Below are positions 1 through 11,672 of a stretch of 64,000 nucleotides of DNA, piece by piece. Source of the DNA: Stenocarpella maydis (lineage: Eukaryota > Ascomycota > Sordariomycetes > Diaporthales > Diaporthaceae); the NCBI GenBank assembly GCA_002270565.1, contig NQMI01000005.1, positions 682,001-746,000 of the forward strand, in the 5' to 3' direction. Below the pieces are notes generated by a model. That model saw only the letters and a program-made list of their open reading frames with translations, was not told where the DNA came from and ran no database searches. Within the stretch, counting starts at the first letter, position 1. Every line of letters begins with the position of its first letter. The position numbers and the translations under genes were made by a program.

Positions 1-577
1 GTGCGAATTGCGCATGTCGCCGACGTGTTGGAGGCCAGATAGGTACCGTAAGATGTTGCATCGGCCCTGTCTGTGAGCCTCACAAGGTGTGAGGCCGGCC
101 GAGGTCTCTCGGAGGACCCGCACTGCGAGAGCTCCGTCTGGGCTCCACCGCCTCGCGGTGCCTCGGCCGATGCTTTGATCGGGATGGTACCCTGGTTCAT
201 CTGTCTCATGCGGTTCCGGCATTGCTCAACGAACGTGTACAGCAACGTGTTGTCCTGCGTTGGACATGTCGGATTCTTTATCTTGATCTCAAATCTATAG
301 GCGTACCCTTTGGTCCTTGTTCTAGGATTGACTGACGTCCATTAGGAAAGCAACCCTAGTAGCAGCAACGTTCCGCCTTACCGTTGGGATAACAAACGAA
401 TAAGCCTCTGCCCCCGGAGCCTGGCAGCCGCGGCAGAGCCCCGTGTGAAGCGAGTTCGAGCCATCGACTCCACCACCTGTGGAACCATACCTGGGCATCC
501 ATCGCGTGTACATTACATGCATTCATGCATACACCGTACCTAGGTACGTACTTAGGTGGCATGGTGTACCGCGAGAG
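1..577. other. left-edge spacer, no gene seen
   Basis: Only short open frames without family resemblance occur here. The right end holds the palindrome at 537-546 and the TATA box of the next gene. The gene to the left of the window is not visible. Confidence 0.5.
537..546. repeat. TACCTAGGTA palindrome, copy 1
   Basis: A perfect 10-bp palindrome, followed by a related TACGTACTTAGGT stretch. It is one of seven intergenic copies of the ACCTAGGT core in the window. Function unknown; here it lies about 30 bp upstream of a TATA box. Confidence 0.6.
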
Positions 578-586
578 TATATATAA
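578..586 (+). promoter_or_regulatory. TATA box of the epoxide-hydrolase-like gene
   Basis: TATATATAA lies about 80 bp upstream of the ATG at 667, a sensible distance for a fungal core promoter. Prediction from sequence only. Confidence 0.5.
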
Positions 587-666
587 CCAGGACCGACCCA
601 ATTGCTTCCCATAGCCTACGACTTCTTCAACCCTTCCTAGACGACATCACACCACCTCTGCCCACC

Positions 667-1711
667 ATGGCCATCGACAAGCTCAAACCCAACGACCCGC
701 GGGTCCAGCACCTCACAGCCAGCGTCCGCGGCAAGACATACAAGTACATCCTCGCCAAGCCAGAGGGCCAGCAACCGCCCCGCGCCACCGCGCTCCTCAT
801 CCACGGCTGGCCCGACCTGGGCTTCGGCTGGCGGTACCAGGTCCCCTACCTCACGTCGCTACGCCTCCAGGTGATCGTCCCAGACCAGGTCGGCTACGGC
901 GGGACCGACGCGCCGCAGGAGCTCGCACAGTACAGCCTCAAGTCGGTGGCGGACGACATGGCCGAGCTGGTGCGCCAGGTGACGGGCGGCAACCTCGGGG
1001 GCGGCATCATCCTCGGCGGGCACGACTGGGGCGGGATGGCGGCGTGGCGCCTGGCGCTGTGGCACCCGGGGCTCGTGCGCGGCATCTTCAGCGTGTGCAC
1101 GCCCTACGCGCCGCCCCAGCCCCAAAACGCGGACCTCGCCACGGTGGCGGGGATGCTGCCCAACTTCCGCTACCAGCTGCAGCTGGCCGGGCCGGACGTG
1201 GAGCGCGAGGTCGGCTCCGACCCGGCCAGGATCCGCGGCCTGCTGGCGGGGCTGTACGGGGCCCGGGGCCCCGGCGGGGAGGTGGCCTTCACGACGGACC
1301 ACGGCGTGCACTTTGAGCACCTGGGCAAGATGGGCGCGTCCCCGCTGCTGGACGCGGGCGAGCTCGACTTCTACGTGGGCGAGTACGCGCGCGGGGGCAT
1401 GAGGGGCCCGCTGAACTGGTACCGCACGCGCAGGATTCAACTACGAGGAGGAGCTGGCGCTGCTCGGCGGGGACGGCAGGGCGCCGCCGCCGCGGCTCGC
1501 GATGCCCGGGCGCTGATGGTCACGGCCGAGAGGGACCCCGGCGCTGCCGCCGAGGATGTCGGAGGGCATGGAGGCGCACCTTGACAGGCTGGGCAGGGCG
1601 ACCGTGGGCGGGACGCACTGGGCGCTGTGGGACTCCGCCGAGGATGTGAACGCCGCGATTGGGAAGTTTGTGGACGAGGTGCTGGGAGGGCCTGTGAAGG
1701 CATCTATCTGA
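667..1711 (+). CDS. Epoxide-hydrolase-like alpha/beta hydrolase, reading frame broken three times
   Basis: Alpha/beta-hydrolase fold enzyme of the soluble epoxide hydrolase type, expected to add water to epoxides in the cytosol or peroxisome. Visible marks are the oxyanion motif HGWP (about residues 46-49), the nucleophile elbow GGHDWGG with Asp about 120, the lid motif LNWYRTR, and the catalytic-His region GGTHWALWD near the end. The start at 667 (MAIDKLKP) lies after a TATA box. The first frame runs to about 1434; family sequence then continues in the next frame (NYEEELALLGG, from 1436), back in the first frame (ALMVTAERDP, from 1510), and finally in the second frame (MSEGMEAHLDRLG onward) to a TGA at 1709-1711. 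One extra base near 1435, two near 1508 and one near 1536 explain all of it. I cannot tell sequencing indels from a decaying gene. Taken literally, the first frame stops at 1582-1584. Confidence 0.8.
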
Positions 1712-2269
1712 TTTGGTCTGATAGACTCAGAAAAAGGGGGTTGCATATGAATTTAATTTTTTTTTTGGCGCGAAGGACCAGCGATAGCCTGTCGAATATG
1801 GTTCTTTACCTGTCATATACGGCTGCAGTGATCAGGATATGTGCCCAACAACGTTGTCTTGTGAAGCCGGTGCCACTGCTTGACAGACTTCCCTTTAGAA
1901 CAATCTCTCTTGGTGCACCCGTGAGTTCAGGTCCACCGCGCCAAGCTCTTGGTAGGGAACCACCGCGATCATGTGAGGTGGGGATTTGCACCCTTAACAA
2001 TGTCGACTTCTGTCTGTTCCGGAGTCCATCTTATTGGTGATTCGAGGCCCCAGCAGCCTTGTCTGTGCTATGGCGTGCCAGCCGGCCAGCGAGCCCAGGT
2101 GGATTGACTCCCGGGCCCATGGTTTCGGACCGTCCGAGCATGCCTCCATTGATCTCAAGAGTCGCAGGACTCGAGTTGCCCCCCCCCCTCCACCGCCCCT
2201 CCGGCCCGTCAGACTGCTTACCTGACAAGTGAAGCACTGCCTTGCTTGCCTAAGTGCAGTTGCAGTGGC
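1712..2269. other. convergent intergenic spacer
   Basis: Lies between the 3' ends of the hydrolase gene (plus) and the CRIPT gene (minus). It contains a T-tract near 1756-1766 and no convincing coding region; terminators for both genes must lie here. Confidence 0.5.
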
Positions 2270-2836
2270 TCATTTCATCGAGAACTTCTGCCCAGAGATC
2301 TGTGGAGCCTTGGAGGATGTCTTCTTGTTTGGTTTACCACATATATGACACACTATTCTCTCTTGTTAGCTGCCATGATCCGGACGGAGAAGCAGGAAAT
2401 GGGGGACCTGGGTTGGATGATGCATACGGTCGTCCTTGTAAGCGCACTTATTGCAGTACGAGTGACCTTGTGATATCTTGGTCTTGCACCTGGTACAGGA
2501 GCTGAGGCGCTCGTTGGTCAGCCGACTGGCGCCATGCCGGGGACGCAGAGTGGAGCAACTCACCTGGCGTACTGTGCGTAGGGGTTCTTTGCGTTCTTGG
2601 AAAGCAGCTTGCTCTGCATCGCATTTGAGATGTTGGCAAAGAAAGAAAAGGGAAATGGTTCTCGCATTATGGATGGGACAATCATGACCTACCTTCCCGA
2701 TGCCTGTCTGCCCCAGTGTGGCCGACTTGGACGATGAGGAGGCCGGAGAGCCGTGGTACATGTCGCTCTTCTTCTTGACGCCCGGGGTGGCAAGGGTTGT
2801 GCCCTGAGAAAACTTGAGGCACTTGGAGCAGACCAT
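2270..2836 (-). CDS. CRIPT: CRIPT homologue (cysteine-rich PDZ-binding-type zinc protein)
   Basis: Small zinc-binding protein of the CRIPT family, conserved across eukaryotes and in other organisms linked to PDZ-protein binding and to minor-spliceosome particles. I rebuilt four exons: 2836-2693, 2613-2564, 2501-2428 and 2352-2270, with GT/AG introns of 79, 62 and 75 nt; all phases fit and give 116 residues. The N-terminus MVCSKCLK, the middle block LLSKNAKNPYAQY and the C-terminal pairs SCTRCK, YCNKCAYK and CHICGK are diagnostic: four CxxC knuckles. Length fits the family (about 100-115). The second exon is only 50 nt, so a naive frame reading through the introns misses the core of the protein. 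It is divergent from the HAD gene at 4030. Confidence 0.93.
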
Positions 2837-4029
2837 GGTTCCTTGGGAGTTGAGTCGACAAAGGTTTGATTGGTGGCAGGGTTAGTGTGATGATGTTGGT
2901 GATGGTAGTTGATGGTCGACATTGGAGGAGACAGCCAGGGGCAAGCAGATACGCTAGCCACCAAAGCAGGTATAGTAGATAGTGTAGATAGCTCGGGTGC
3001 CCGCTGATGATGATTCAGCCGAGCGTTGGGCCACGTTACTGAGGAGTCAAGCATGACACAGCGGTCCGCCAAGACCGCAGCGCATGCAGGTACTTGCATG
3101 CCCTGGTCATTTCCTTGGTCCAGCCTTCCTCCTCTTCCCAGCTTTGCTGGATTGAGTTTTGTACTATTCGTAGTCTGCCGTTTTCACATGCTCCATTGAT
3201 AGACTTTCCTCCCGTCATTTTTTCTTTTCCCGCCATCCGATAACGAATAGTTCCCGGAGACTTCTCTTATCAACCAGCCCCTTTGCCATGGACAACGAAC
3301 GCTTCGGGAACTCTTTGTTTTGCATCTCAACTTCTCCTTCTCCTAACAATTCACGCCTTCGCAACCTGAACACCAAGCTACAGAGATGGGATATCCTCAC
3401 GTTGGTGAAGGTTTCAGCAATATGGTGCCTTCTGTTTCCGCCTGAGCATCACCCGTGAGATGAGGATCGGCCTCCAATTTGACTTTGGCTGCCCTTCTGA
3501 GATACGCTCCACGCTTTTTACCATACTGGTAGCCCATTCTTGATATTCACTATATATACTTCTTGTCTTAACCTCGGGGGTCTCTTCACTTGGGCTGAAG
3601 AACCTGTGGGCCCGTGCCAGAGTGTTGGCTGCTCATTGTACGTGTCCTATGGAGAACTTCTGAGCTCAGTGCTGCTGGGAGAGCAGTCCTGCACCTTGAG
3701 ATTGGAAAGACGGGATGGGCTACCGCTCTGGTCGACAGTCTCATTTTTGCAGGTGAATTCACGCCAGCGAGACTAACAGTGAATATGGCTGGGCTTCTCT
3801 GGCTGCAAAGACTGCGTCTCCCAGAAAAGCTTGCTCATACTGTTGGAGCTCCCTCCCACTCCCACTCTCATTCAACCGCCTTGTCCACCCACACGCCTTC
3901 TCAACAGCTTCTGTACCTGACAACTGCCCTGCCCATCAGTCGTTCAGCACACCCTCAATCCATCGCTTATCCATCGTGTTCCGGCGCAATCGTCTTCCTG
4001 TCGTCTGGCTTGTGTTCACTGTTGACATC
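2837..4029. other. divergent intergenic/promoter region
   Basis: Separates the starts of CRIPT (minus) and the HAD hydrolase (plus) and must hold both promoters. Pyrimidine-rich tracts near 3120-3240 and 3840-3960 would fit transcription start regions. No convincing gene within. Confidence 0.5.
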
Positions 4030-5465
4030 ATGACAGATATCATCGACATGCGACCCGAGGAGTGTCCTCTCGGACTCGAACTCGATGTTGACCTTGACGT
4101 TGACCTCGACAGTCCCTCCCTGGGTAGCGAGAAGCGCGTCATTCCCAAGCTCCAGGGCGCTGTCCATGATTACGCCTTTGCCTTCGACATTGACGGTGTC
4201 CTCCTGCGTGGCAAACTGCCTCTCGGCGGCGCCAAGCAGGCCCTGGAGATCCTGCAGGCAAACTCGGTCCCTTTCATCATCTTGACCAACGGCGGAGGGC
4301 TCAGCGAGTTCGACCACGCCGAGCGACTTGGGCACAGGCTTGCCATGTCAATCGACGAAGAGCAGTTCATACAGTCCCACACGCCTCTCAAGGTCTTTGT
4401 GGAGCAGTACAGAGACGAGTGGATCGTCGTCCTTGGCGGACATGGCTCCGCCGTCAAAGAACTGGCCGCCGTGTACGGCTTCAACCCGGACAGGATTATC
4501 ACCAGTAGTGATATCGCCAAGCATCATCCCAGCATTCACCCATTCCCGGTAAGGACTCTCTAGACCATGGAGGTGCTTCTGGGCCGGAACTGACCGTTGG
4601 GGCTCCAGGAGATGTCGTCGGGATACCATGACAAGTATGGCGACATCGCAGACGACTTTTCTCACGAGCGCAAGATCGCGGCTATCTTCGTCTTCACTTC
4701 TCCAAGAGATTGGGCGAGTCATATCTTGGCCAAATTCACGATGGGACTGGGGACCGCCGCTGACCTTGACCTCTCGTTCACACAGTGCTTGGACCTCCAG
4801 ATCTGCATAGATCTCCTGCTATCTGCCAACGGCCGACTGGGGACCCGATCAAAGCTCAACGGAAATCCAAACCTCCCCAATCATGGATATCAGCAGGATG
4901 GGCAGCCTCTCATTTTTTTCTGCAACCCAGATCTGGAGGTAAGCAGCTCTACTCTTGACCCGCAGCCCCTGCAAACTCTTCAGTCGTGAAAATACGTATC
5001 GCCTAATACTCGTCCAAGTGGGCCACACCCCACGCGACCCCGCGCCTCGCACAAGGCGCCTTCCGTGCTGCGCTTGAAGGCATCTGGTCCTCGGCTACCA
5101 AGGGAAAAGCTGAGCTGCTGTCGTGGACCTGTGGCAAGCCGACCTCGACAACATACGAATACGCCGAACAAGTGCTACAGAAGTTCCACCAGAAGATCGA
5201 GCCCTTTCCCACCCGCCCCATAAAGACTGTGTACATGATTGGTGACAATCCTGAGAGCGATATCTGTGGCGCAACCCGTGCGGACGAGGCTTCGAGCCTG
5301 GTGTGGCGGAGTGTCCTTGTCGAGACGGGCGTGCACAAGGCTGGGACCAAGCCCGCGTACGAGCCGACGGCCACCAAGCCCAACGTCTGGGAGGCCGTCA
5401 GATGGGCTGTTGGACAAGAGTCAAACCTAGACATTGGCGAGTGTCGGGCGGTCGAGGGGGGGTGA
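4030..5465 (+). CDS. HAD-superfamily hydrolase, CECR5/TIGR01456 type
   Basis: Haloacid-dehalogenase-fold hydrolase of the class IIA family that includes human CECR5 (HDHD5) and yeast YKR070W; substrate unknown, often mitochondrial in relatives. Exons are 4030-4548, 4609-4713, 4786-4938 and 5019-5465, giving 407 residues. Motif I is AFDIDGV (Asp 53, Asp 55), motif II ILTNGGG, and motif IV YMIGDNPESDI near the C-terminus. Introns 1 and 3 are GT-AG with good branch sites. Intron 2 (4714-4785) begins with GC (GCGAGT): removing it gives PRDWCLDLQICIDLLLS, which matches the family block, whereas the only nearby GT donor breaks the frame. An Asp/Leu-rich stretch (residues 18-28) precedes the domain. 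The ATG at 3976 is an in-frame alternative start but adds no recognised sequence. Confidence 0.92.
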
Positions 5466-6148
5466 TTGAGGGTTGGCCGGGCCGAGGAGTGAGCTTTGGT
5501 TGGGGCTGGCAATCCCACCGAACAGCTTGCATAAGAGGGCGAGTGCGGGGCCGGGGGACCCAGGGATTGATTTTTGGCATGATATGCTGCTGGGTTTGGG
5601 TTGTAGACGGGAGAGGAGTACGGCGTCAGGGGCTTATGATGTCCTTTTGATCTTGTCTGGCCCAGGAGGCCAGAAGGGTAGTTGGGCGGGGCCCCTCTGA
5701 ATCTGTGGGGACTCGGAAGAGCAGATCTGCGCCCTAAATATGTGGGACTCTAGGACGAACCACTTATGCGGGATTCTGGACAACATGGTGGGTTGTGGGC
5801 TGCACAAGGCCGACCAGCGACTAATACGGTGGTGATGTTGGCTGCACAGGTCGAAAACGGGGTGTGCTGTTATCGGCAATAGCATGTGGGCGCTTTTGAT
5901 TCGTAGAATCGCCGTTATAAGTATTTAAGTGTACGGCTATTTTGATATCTGAGATGGGCTGGTCAAAGCGGCAAGGCGACCCACCAGCCATCAAGGCGCC
6001 ACCATATTAGGCACACGCTATTCCTGGGATCCTGCTCCCACATGGCCACCAGATGCGGCTGGGTGTGCATGCAGCTAACCAGTCCTGGACCGCGGATGTA
6101 ACCATCAGCCCTGGGATGTGGCTGCGACCTTTTGGAATGGGTGGGCCG
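5466..6148. other. spacer with no recognisable gene; missing 5' part of next gene expected here
   Basis: Contains no exon I can join to the glycosyltransferase that follows, although family comparison demands an N-terminal part. There is a plausible acceptor TAG at 6149-6151 and an unresolved base at 6165, so sequence may be missing or misassembled. Confidence 0.4.
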
Positions 6149-6151
6149 TAG

Positions 6152-7430
6152 GCAGTTGTATTCCNCGCCGTGGGGGACTTTGACGCCGAGCTGTCCGGGC
6201 TGAGGGTCCATGATGTCGTCGCGGGCGTCGTCGACGAGGAGGGGACCCGCGCGTGCGGGGGCGCGCGCCGCTGCCCGCGCGCCGACAAGTACATGAACCT
6301 CAGGGCTGCTGTTGCTGCCGGCCAGGACGAGCTGGCGCGGCGCTACTCGCGCTCCTTTGGGTGGGAGCTGGATGCCATCAAGGTGTGTGCTGAGACGGGG
6401 GCTGTGAGGTGGCTGGGGCCTCCCGCTGATGTTGGTGCAGTTCATGCCGGGCCTCGAGCTGGCCTATCGTGCCATGCCGGACAGGAAGTGGTACATCCTC
6501 GTCGACGACGACACGTACCTCGTATACCCGTCCATCAGCCTCATCCTCGGCCACTTCGACCCCTCTGTGCCCCACTGTAAGCGCCATCACAACGGTCCCA
6601 ATGTCTTCCACACCCCCGGGAAACCCACACGCAAGACACTGACCACAGGGCCCCCCACCACAGACCTCGGCAACGCGGTGGGCGACTACCGCCAGCGCTT
6701 CGCCCACGGCGGCTCCTCCATCGCCCTCTCCCGGGCCGCGGTCCAGGCCCTCTTCGCCCCGGGCAACCACGCCTCGCTCGCCCGGGCGCGCCGCGCCTCC
6801 CTCACCGAGAGGTGGGGCGACAGGCTCCTCGCCGACGCCCTCCTGCGCCTGGGCATCCCCGTCGACGAGGGCGCGAGCCGCTTCTTCAACGGCGAGCAGC
6901 CGTGGGCGTCGCGCCTGCGCCCGGACCGCCTCTGCGCCCCCGTCGCCACCTTCCACCGCCTCGCCACGGCGGGCGAGATGGCCGACGTGGGGAGGGCGCT
7001 CAGGGACGCCGTCGACCCCGTGCTGTGGGTTGACGTGTGGGATATGTTTGGCGCCCGCAGCGGTGGTGGTGGTGGCGGTGGTGGTGCTAGGCGGAGGCGG
7101 GACCCGGCGCGGGCGGAGGGCGGCGCGGGGCCCTCCGGGGGGCAGGCCACGTCGCCGCGTGAGCACGAGGACGCCGTGCCCGGGCGGGCGGGCTGGGATC
7201 ACGTCGGGGACCTGGACGAGCATACCGAGACGCTTGCGGGCGTGGGGGCCGCGCTGGACTGTTCTCACCGCTGCGGGTCCCGCAGGAAGTGCCTCGCCTG
7301 GACGTGGGACGAGGGCAAAGGGCTCTGCCACCTGAGCCCGTGGGTGACCGTGGGCAGGGAGGCTGTGGGGTTGGTGTCTGGGTTTGACGTGGGTCGATTT
7401 AGACATCTCGCGGATGAGTGTCGGCAGTAA
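6152..7430 (+). CDS. GT31-like glycosyltransferase with C-terminal PAN/Apple-like cysteine region, 5' incomplete
   Basis: Golgi-type glycosyltransferase of the fungal Fringe/GT31-like group, expected to transfer a sugar from a nucleotide sugar. Visible exons are about 6152-6382, 6441-6576 and 6664-7430, with GT-AG introns of 58 and 87 nt. The centre carries WYILVDDDTYL, whose DDD is the metal/nucleotide-sugar motif, then HYLGNAVGDYRQ and HGGSS, typical of the family. After a Gly/Arg-rich low-complexity linker (about 7060-7190) comes a cysteine-containing region (DCSHRC, KCLAW, GLCHL, DECRQ) like a PAN/Apple module. No signal anchor or start codon is visible: the first readable residues (VVF) follow a possible acceptor at 6151, and base 6165 is N. 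The gene is therefore 5'-incomplete in this assembly. Confidence 0.78.
6165..6165. other. single ambiguous base (N)
   Basis: The only non-ACGT symbol in the window, inside the first visible exon of the glycosyltransferase. It may mark a collapsed gap. Confidence 0.95.
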
Positions 7431-9981
7431 AGCTGGTACTCGAGCCTGATTTGAGGGGCCTGCCATAGATTAGCAGACCGGGCAGCCATGCAGCCTGTCT
7501 CTCGTCCGTCGGACTGGTCAGATTTACATGGCGGTGATATGCTGGGTTGGAATCTCTCATAGACGATGTAGTCCTGTTGCACTCGACAGACACAGAACTT
7601 ACAGCTTATAGCTCTGGGCTGGCATGCCCGGTAACGCCCCGCTGAGGCCGCCTAGTTGCTACGGAGTCGCTAAGGGGGTAGGTAGTCTGGTAGTGTTCTG
7701 TTGTGAGAATGACTGCACGATTGCTGAGCCTTGCCTAGATATGGTTCAAATGTATATGCATTTTGTACTGATGAAATTAATGATAGCAACCTGGCTAGAT
7801 GAGATGGCAGGGATAACAACACCTGAAGGCTCATCCCTGAGATACCATGATTTATTAACACGCTCCGTTATCTGAGGTCGGGGGACAGCTGCAGGCGAAG
7901 CCACATGCCCATTGGCATGCATGGTCGATTGCCATGTGCGGCCCATCTTTGAAAGAGGCTGGGCCGGATGATGGAGCAAGACTTGGAGAAATAGAGAGGA
8001 ACGACGGGTGACTAGGTAGTTGAGTCTGGCACCGATAGTGTGTGTATTAACAAGATGCTTCAAGGGCAGAGTTCGAAGGAAGGGTGGCCCACGAGGATAG
8101 TCATTATTGTAAAGTACCATATGGCAGTGTGATGCGCGGAGGGGAGTCATCGTGGCCCGTGTTCTCGATTGAGGCCAACTGCACCTTTTCCTGGCAGGCC
8201 TTGTCTTTAGTCCTTGGTAATCCTGAACGTCCTTGCCCGTCTCATGCCATCCAACAACCAAGCCCTTTCACAGCTTCGACATCCAGCCCACCCTCCCAGC
8301 CAACAACGCCGAGGCGGTCGTCCTGGAGGACGGGAGGGAACTGGGGGAGACGGTTCTCAAGAAATGATTTACTAAGATTGGTCTTGCTGCGTCCTGCATT
8401 GCTCCGCTGTCATAAGAGGGTACATTCATGAACGTGAGGTGGACCACACGACCTCGTGTGGCATCCTGGCTGATGAGATAACCCAAATTCAACTTTTCTT
8501 GCTGAAATATGGCTGTCAAGTGAGTCAAGTACTCAAGCTCACGATATCTCGTCCCGCAGTCCTACAAGCATAGGTGGGGCGAGTTGGTGGCTTTAGAAAA
8601 TCGGGCAGACTTCTACCACACGCGTCTCCAGAGACATTATAGTTAGGCGCATGGAAATGGATAAGTTGCCAGTGGAATCAAAACATATCGTCATGGTTAA
8701 GCCCGTCTGTATTCGTATGCCTTCTGCTTGCCTTGAACTCTCACTATATTCATGTATTCACAATACTTAGATTTGACATAGCTCAATATGCAAATAACTA
8801 CCACTTGTAGAAAGCCATAACAGTGTGAACAGTGAGCAGTTCCTCCAAGCGTGCCAACCCACTGCTTGGTTCGGACGACAAGAAAAAGGAAAAAAAAAAA
8901 AAAATCTCCAGCAAGACAAACTCGAGGTTTCTATGGTTGACGGAAAGCGAGAACGAAAAGAAGAATAGCAAAATGGTCGCAGAGCATATCCTAATTTCTA
9001 TACCCAGGTACTCTGCACTGAATCGCACAAATCTCATAGTTGGAAAGTAGCGGTCAGAACTCATATTGCTTATTTGACCGGCCTTGGTGTAAAGTCTCTT
9101 CTTTGCTGAATTATAAATAATAAGCTTCAAGCACTATATTGTGCCTATCAGATGAGGAAGCTTCCATGGGATTCGAGATGCAAACATTCCAGAGCTTGAG
9201 CTGGAATAGTGGGTTGAAGCTACAAATACCACCCGTGCACCCGATAGAGCAGACCATATGCCTGATGGAAATAATACGAGAGCTGATCGTGGTACACTTC
9301 AACTGTCTCTATAACAGCTTGTAATCCTCCCAGATATAATTGAGTGATTGTGAGTAGGGCTTACAATCCAATTCACGTCACCACCGGTCATTTGCAGAGC
9401 CTGACGTAGTAATGAGGAATAGATCCATGCTCCTGAGATCTCTTTCGCTGTATACTTCCGGAATTCCGATATCAATACGTTAGTAAGATGAAGGAATATG
9501 TATTCCCCAAGTTTGGAGGAGTTTCATACCTCTGATGGCCACGCACGGCACAATCATATTGACCTGCGGGAAGGGGTTCATTTTGCCCCAGACCGGTGGG
9601 CATTGCTACCCCTGCCCAGTTGTCTCGGTTATCAGGGCAAAAGAAAAGAGAGCTCACATACTCAGATCACCCCCCAGACTTCCCCATGCTCTTCAACAAT
9701 ACCTTCACTTCTCAAATGGATACCTCGATTATAAATATTTCTTTTCGTAAATTATTGATCATCCATAAATTTCCCTTTTCCCTGAATCAGAATTTGTCAA
9801 TAAAGCTACGCTTCTTTATTTATGGTCTAGATGCTTTGCGAATAACAGCGTAGTGTCTGAGGGCTCACTTTCTTGTCCGGACCAAGGTCGTTCACGTTAG
9901 AGACGGGCCTCCCCACTGCGATGATATTTCCATCCCGCATGATCTGCAACCCAGCGACCAGCCCGGACCGCGTTAGCACCA
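7431..9981. other. AT-rich convergent spacer, no gene seen
   Basis: Lies between the convergent ends of the glycosyltransferase and the Pth11-like gene. Contains a 15-nt A-tract near 8890-8904 and long AT-rich stretches (about 8600-9850). Short open frames look random. Confidence 0.5.
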
Positions 9982-11672
9982 CTACACCATTCTAACCGAG
10001 TCAACCATGACCTCTCTTGTAACCTCGACGTGACTGCACGACGTTCCAGAGTTCTCGTGTACCGATTGGCCGCTCTGGACGTTGACCACATTTGCGGGAC
10101 GGTTTATGAGCTTGACCTCGTCCAGCTCGACGTGCTCAAATTCCCTGCGGCGGCCGCCGCTCCTCTTGCCTGAAGCCCACAGGTCATGGTGCACGCCGTT
10201 GAGCGCGGCGTCCTGTTCGCGATACCGGCCCTCCCGGATGCCAGTGCTCGCCTGCATGCTCGGCCTGCGCTTGCCACCCCAGAGAAGCAGCCCAAGCTCC
10301 GGGAAGCTCACGCAGAGAACTCCTGTAGTTATCTCGGCCAGACTAGTGAAGCGAGTATCATGCGTTAGAGTTTACACAACACTTCCAAGGCTCGACTTAT
10401 AAAGAATGCCTGTTTCCTCTCGCCCACCCTGCAAGGCAGCAGGATCTCATCACAGGGGGGCACAGATTAGGAACAGAGAAGAAGGGGGGTCGACTTACGC
10501 CCACATTATTACCTGAGGTTGGACCCAGGTTTTGTCTGGGCTCTTGTGACCTCGCATTCGCACAACGGTACCCACTATGCTGAACGCAGGGGCGCTGATA
10601 TGGAGTCAGTTGGAGATACTAAGTTATGCAGGAACCTTGAGAGATTTTGCTCGCAGTGGCTGAGTTCTAGGCCACAGAGATGTGCTCACCACATGCCAAA
10701 TGTGAAAGCCAATACGACATGAGCCTTTTTCGTGAGCTTTATGTTAAGGTCCCAGACCACACGGAGCGGCATGATGACCATGATGAGATCAGTCACTGCG
10801 TTAAAGACGCCGTCCACGTTGACCAGCATCAGCACATCGATGCAGTGGCCGGGGACGGATCGGTCCCAGGACCGAGTTGGCGGGACACACTCCCATATCT
10901 TGGCAATGACCGTGGCGACGTAGTAGAGCACGAGAAGAATGCCGAGCAAGACGACAGTAATGTCAAAGGAGCTTCGTGGGTACCCCGAGAATACGCGTCG
11001 GTACAAGCACAGGATTGCAAGCTTGGCCACGCAGATGGCAACGCCGTAATGAATCCTGGCTACATACAGCCACTTTCCGCCGCTCAGATCTGGCGTTAGT
11101 TTTTGCCTGCCCTCGAAGTGTCTGGTTTCCCATATCTTTTCGGCACAGAACTAGGGGCGCACAAGTAATGGGCAAGGGACATGGGTACTGTCTACATACG
11201 TAATATGCGTCTTTGACCTGGGCATGCGTCAAGTCCCACTCATGTACTCCGCCGTGGTGCGCCATCGTGGCTGCTCCAGTGCCACAATAGGTGATTGTTC
11301 CAATCTGCCCCAGGCGTCGTTAGTCTGGGGGGTTCTTTCCTAATGCGAGATGCTCACTATGACTCTGGACGAGGCTTACCCAAGCAAGCAGAGAGAGCCC
11401 TAACCTGCCCGTTAGCTGGCCTGTTTTCGACTCTCGCAAATGCCGACCATTACGGATTGGACTCACTTACAGTCTTCAAGGACCCATTGCCGCTTGAACC
11501 AAATCCTTACATATGTTCGTAGGAGGAAACATATAGTGGTAAGTGGTATAATGACGCCAATTGCGATATTCATTGCTCCCTTCAATGTTTCTGGATGGTC
11601 GAGGTTGGATGTCGTTCCCGGAGGCGGTGCCAGCGCAGGCGTCGGCGTGGTGTCGCTAGTTGTCGTTGCCAT
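9982..11672 (-). CDS. Pth11-like integral membrane protein (fungal rhodopsin-fold domain)
   Basis: Seven-helix plasma-membrane protein of the fungal 'integral membrane protein'/SAT4 group related to Magnaporthe Pth11, often proposed as surface receptors; ligand unknown. Six exons: 11672-11471, 11399-11380, 11304-11200, 11150-10690, 10594-10499 and 10342-9982; all introns GT-AG, phases consistent, 414 residues. Exon 2 is a 20-nt microexon that turns ...VLED into VLEDWLSLLAW. Hydrophobic helices include NIAIGVIIPLTTICFLL, WLSLLAWIGTITYC, the block with AICVAKLAILCLYRRVF, the helix ITVVLLGILLVLYYVATVI, VDGVFNAVTDLIMVIMPL, and VVLAFTFGM. HHGGVHEWDLT and FSGYPRSSF are loop segments. No CFEM domain precedes it. 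The C-terminal tail (about 110 residues) is hydrophilic and ends in MVDSVRMV. Confidence 0.9.

Noticed and set aside
859..1440. Long minus-strand open frame opposite the hydrolase
   Set aside because: Arg/Ala/His-rich shadow of a GC-rich coding strand; no family resemblance.
8190..8440. Possible relic of a coding exon (NNAEAVVLEDGREL)
   Set aside because: Only about 25 residues look protein-like, then stops follow; no family could be named.
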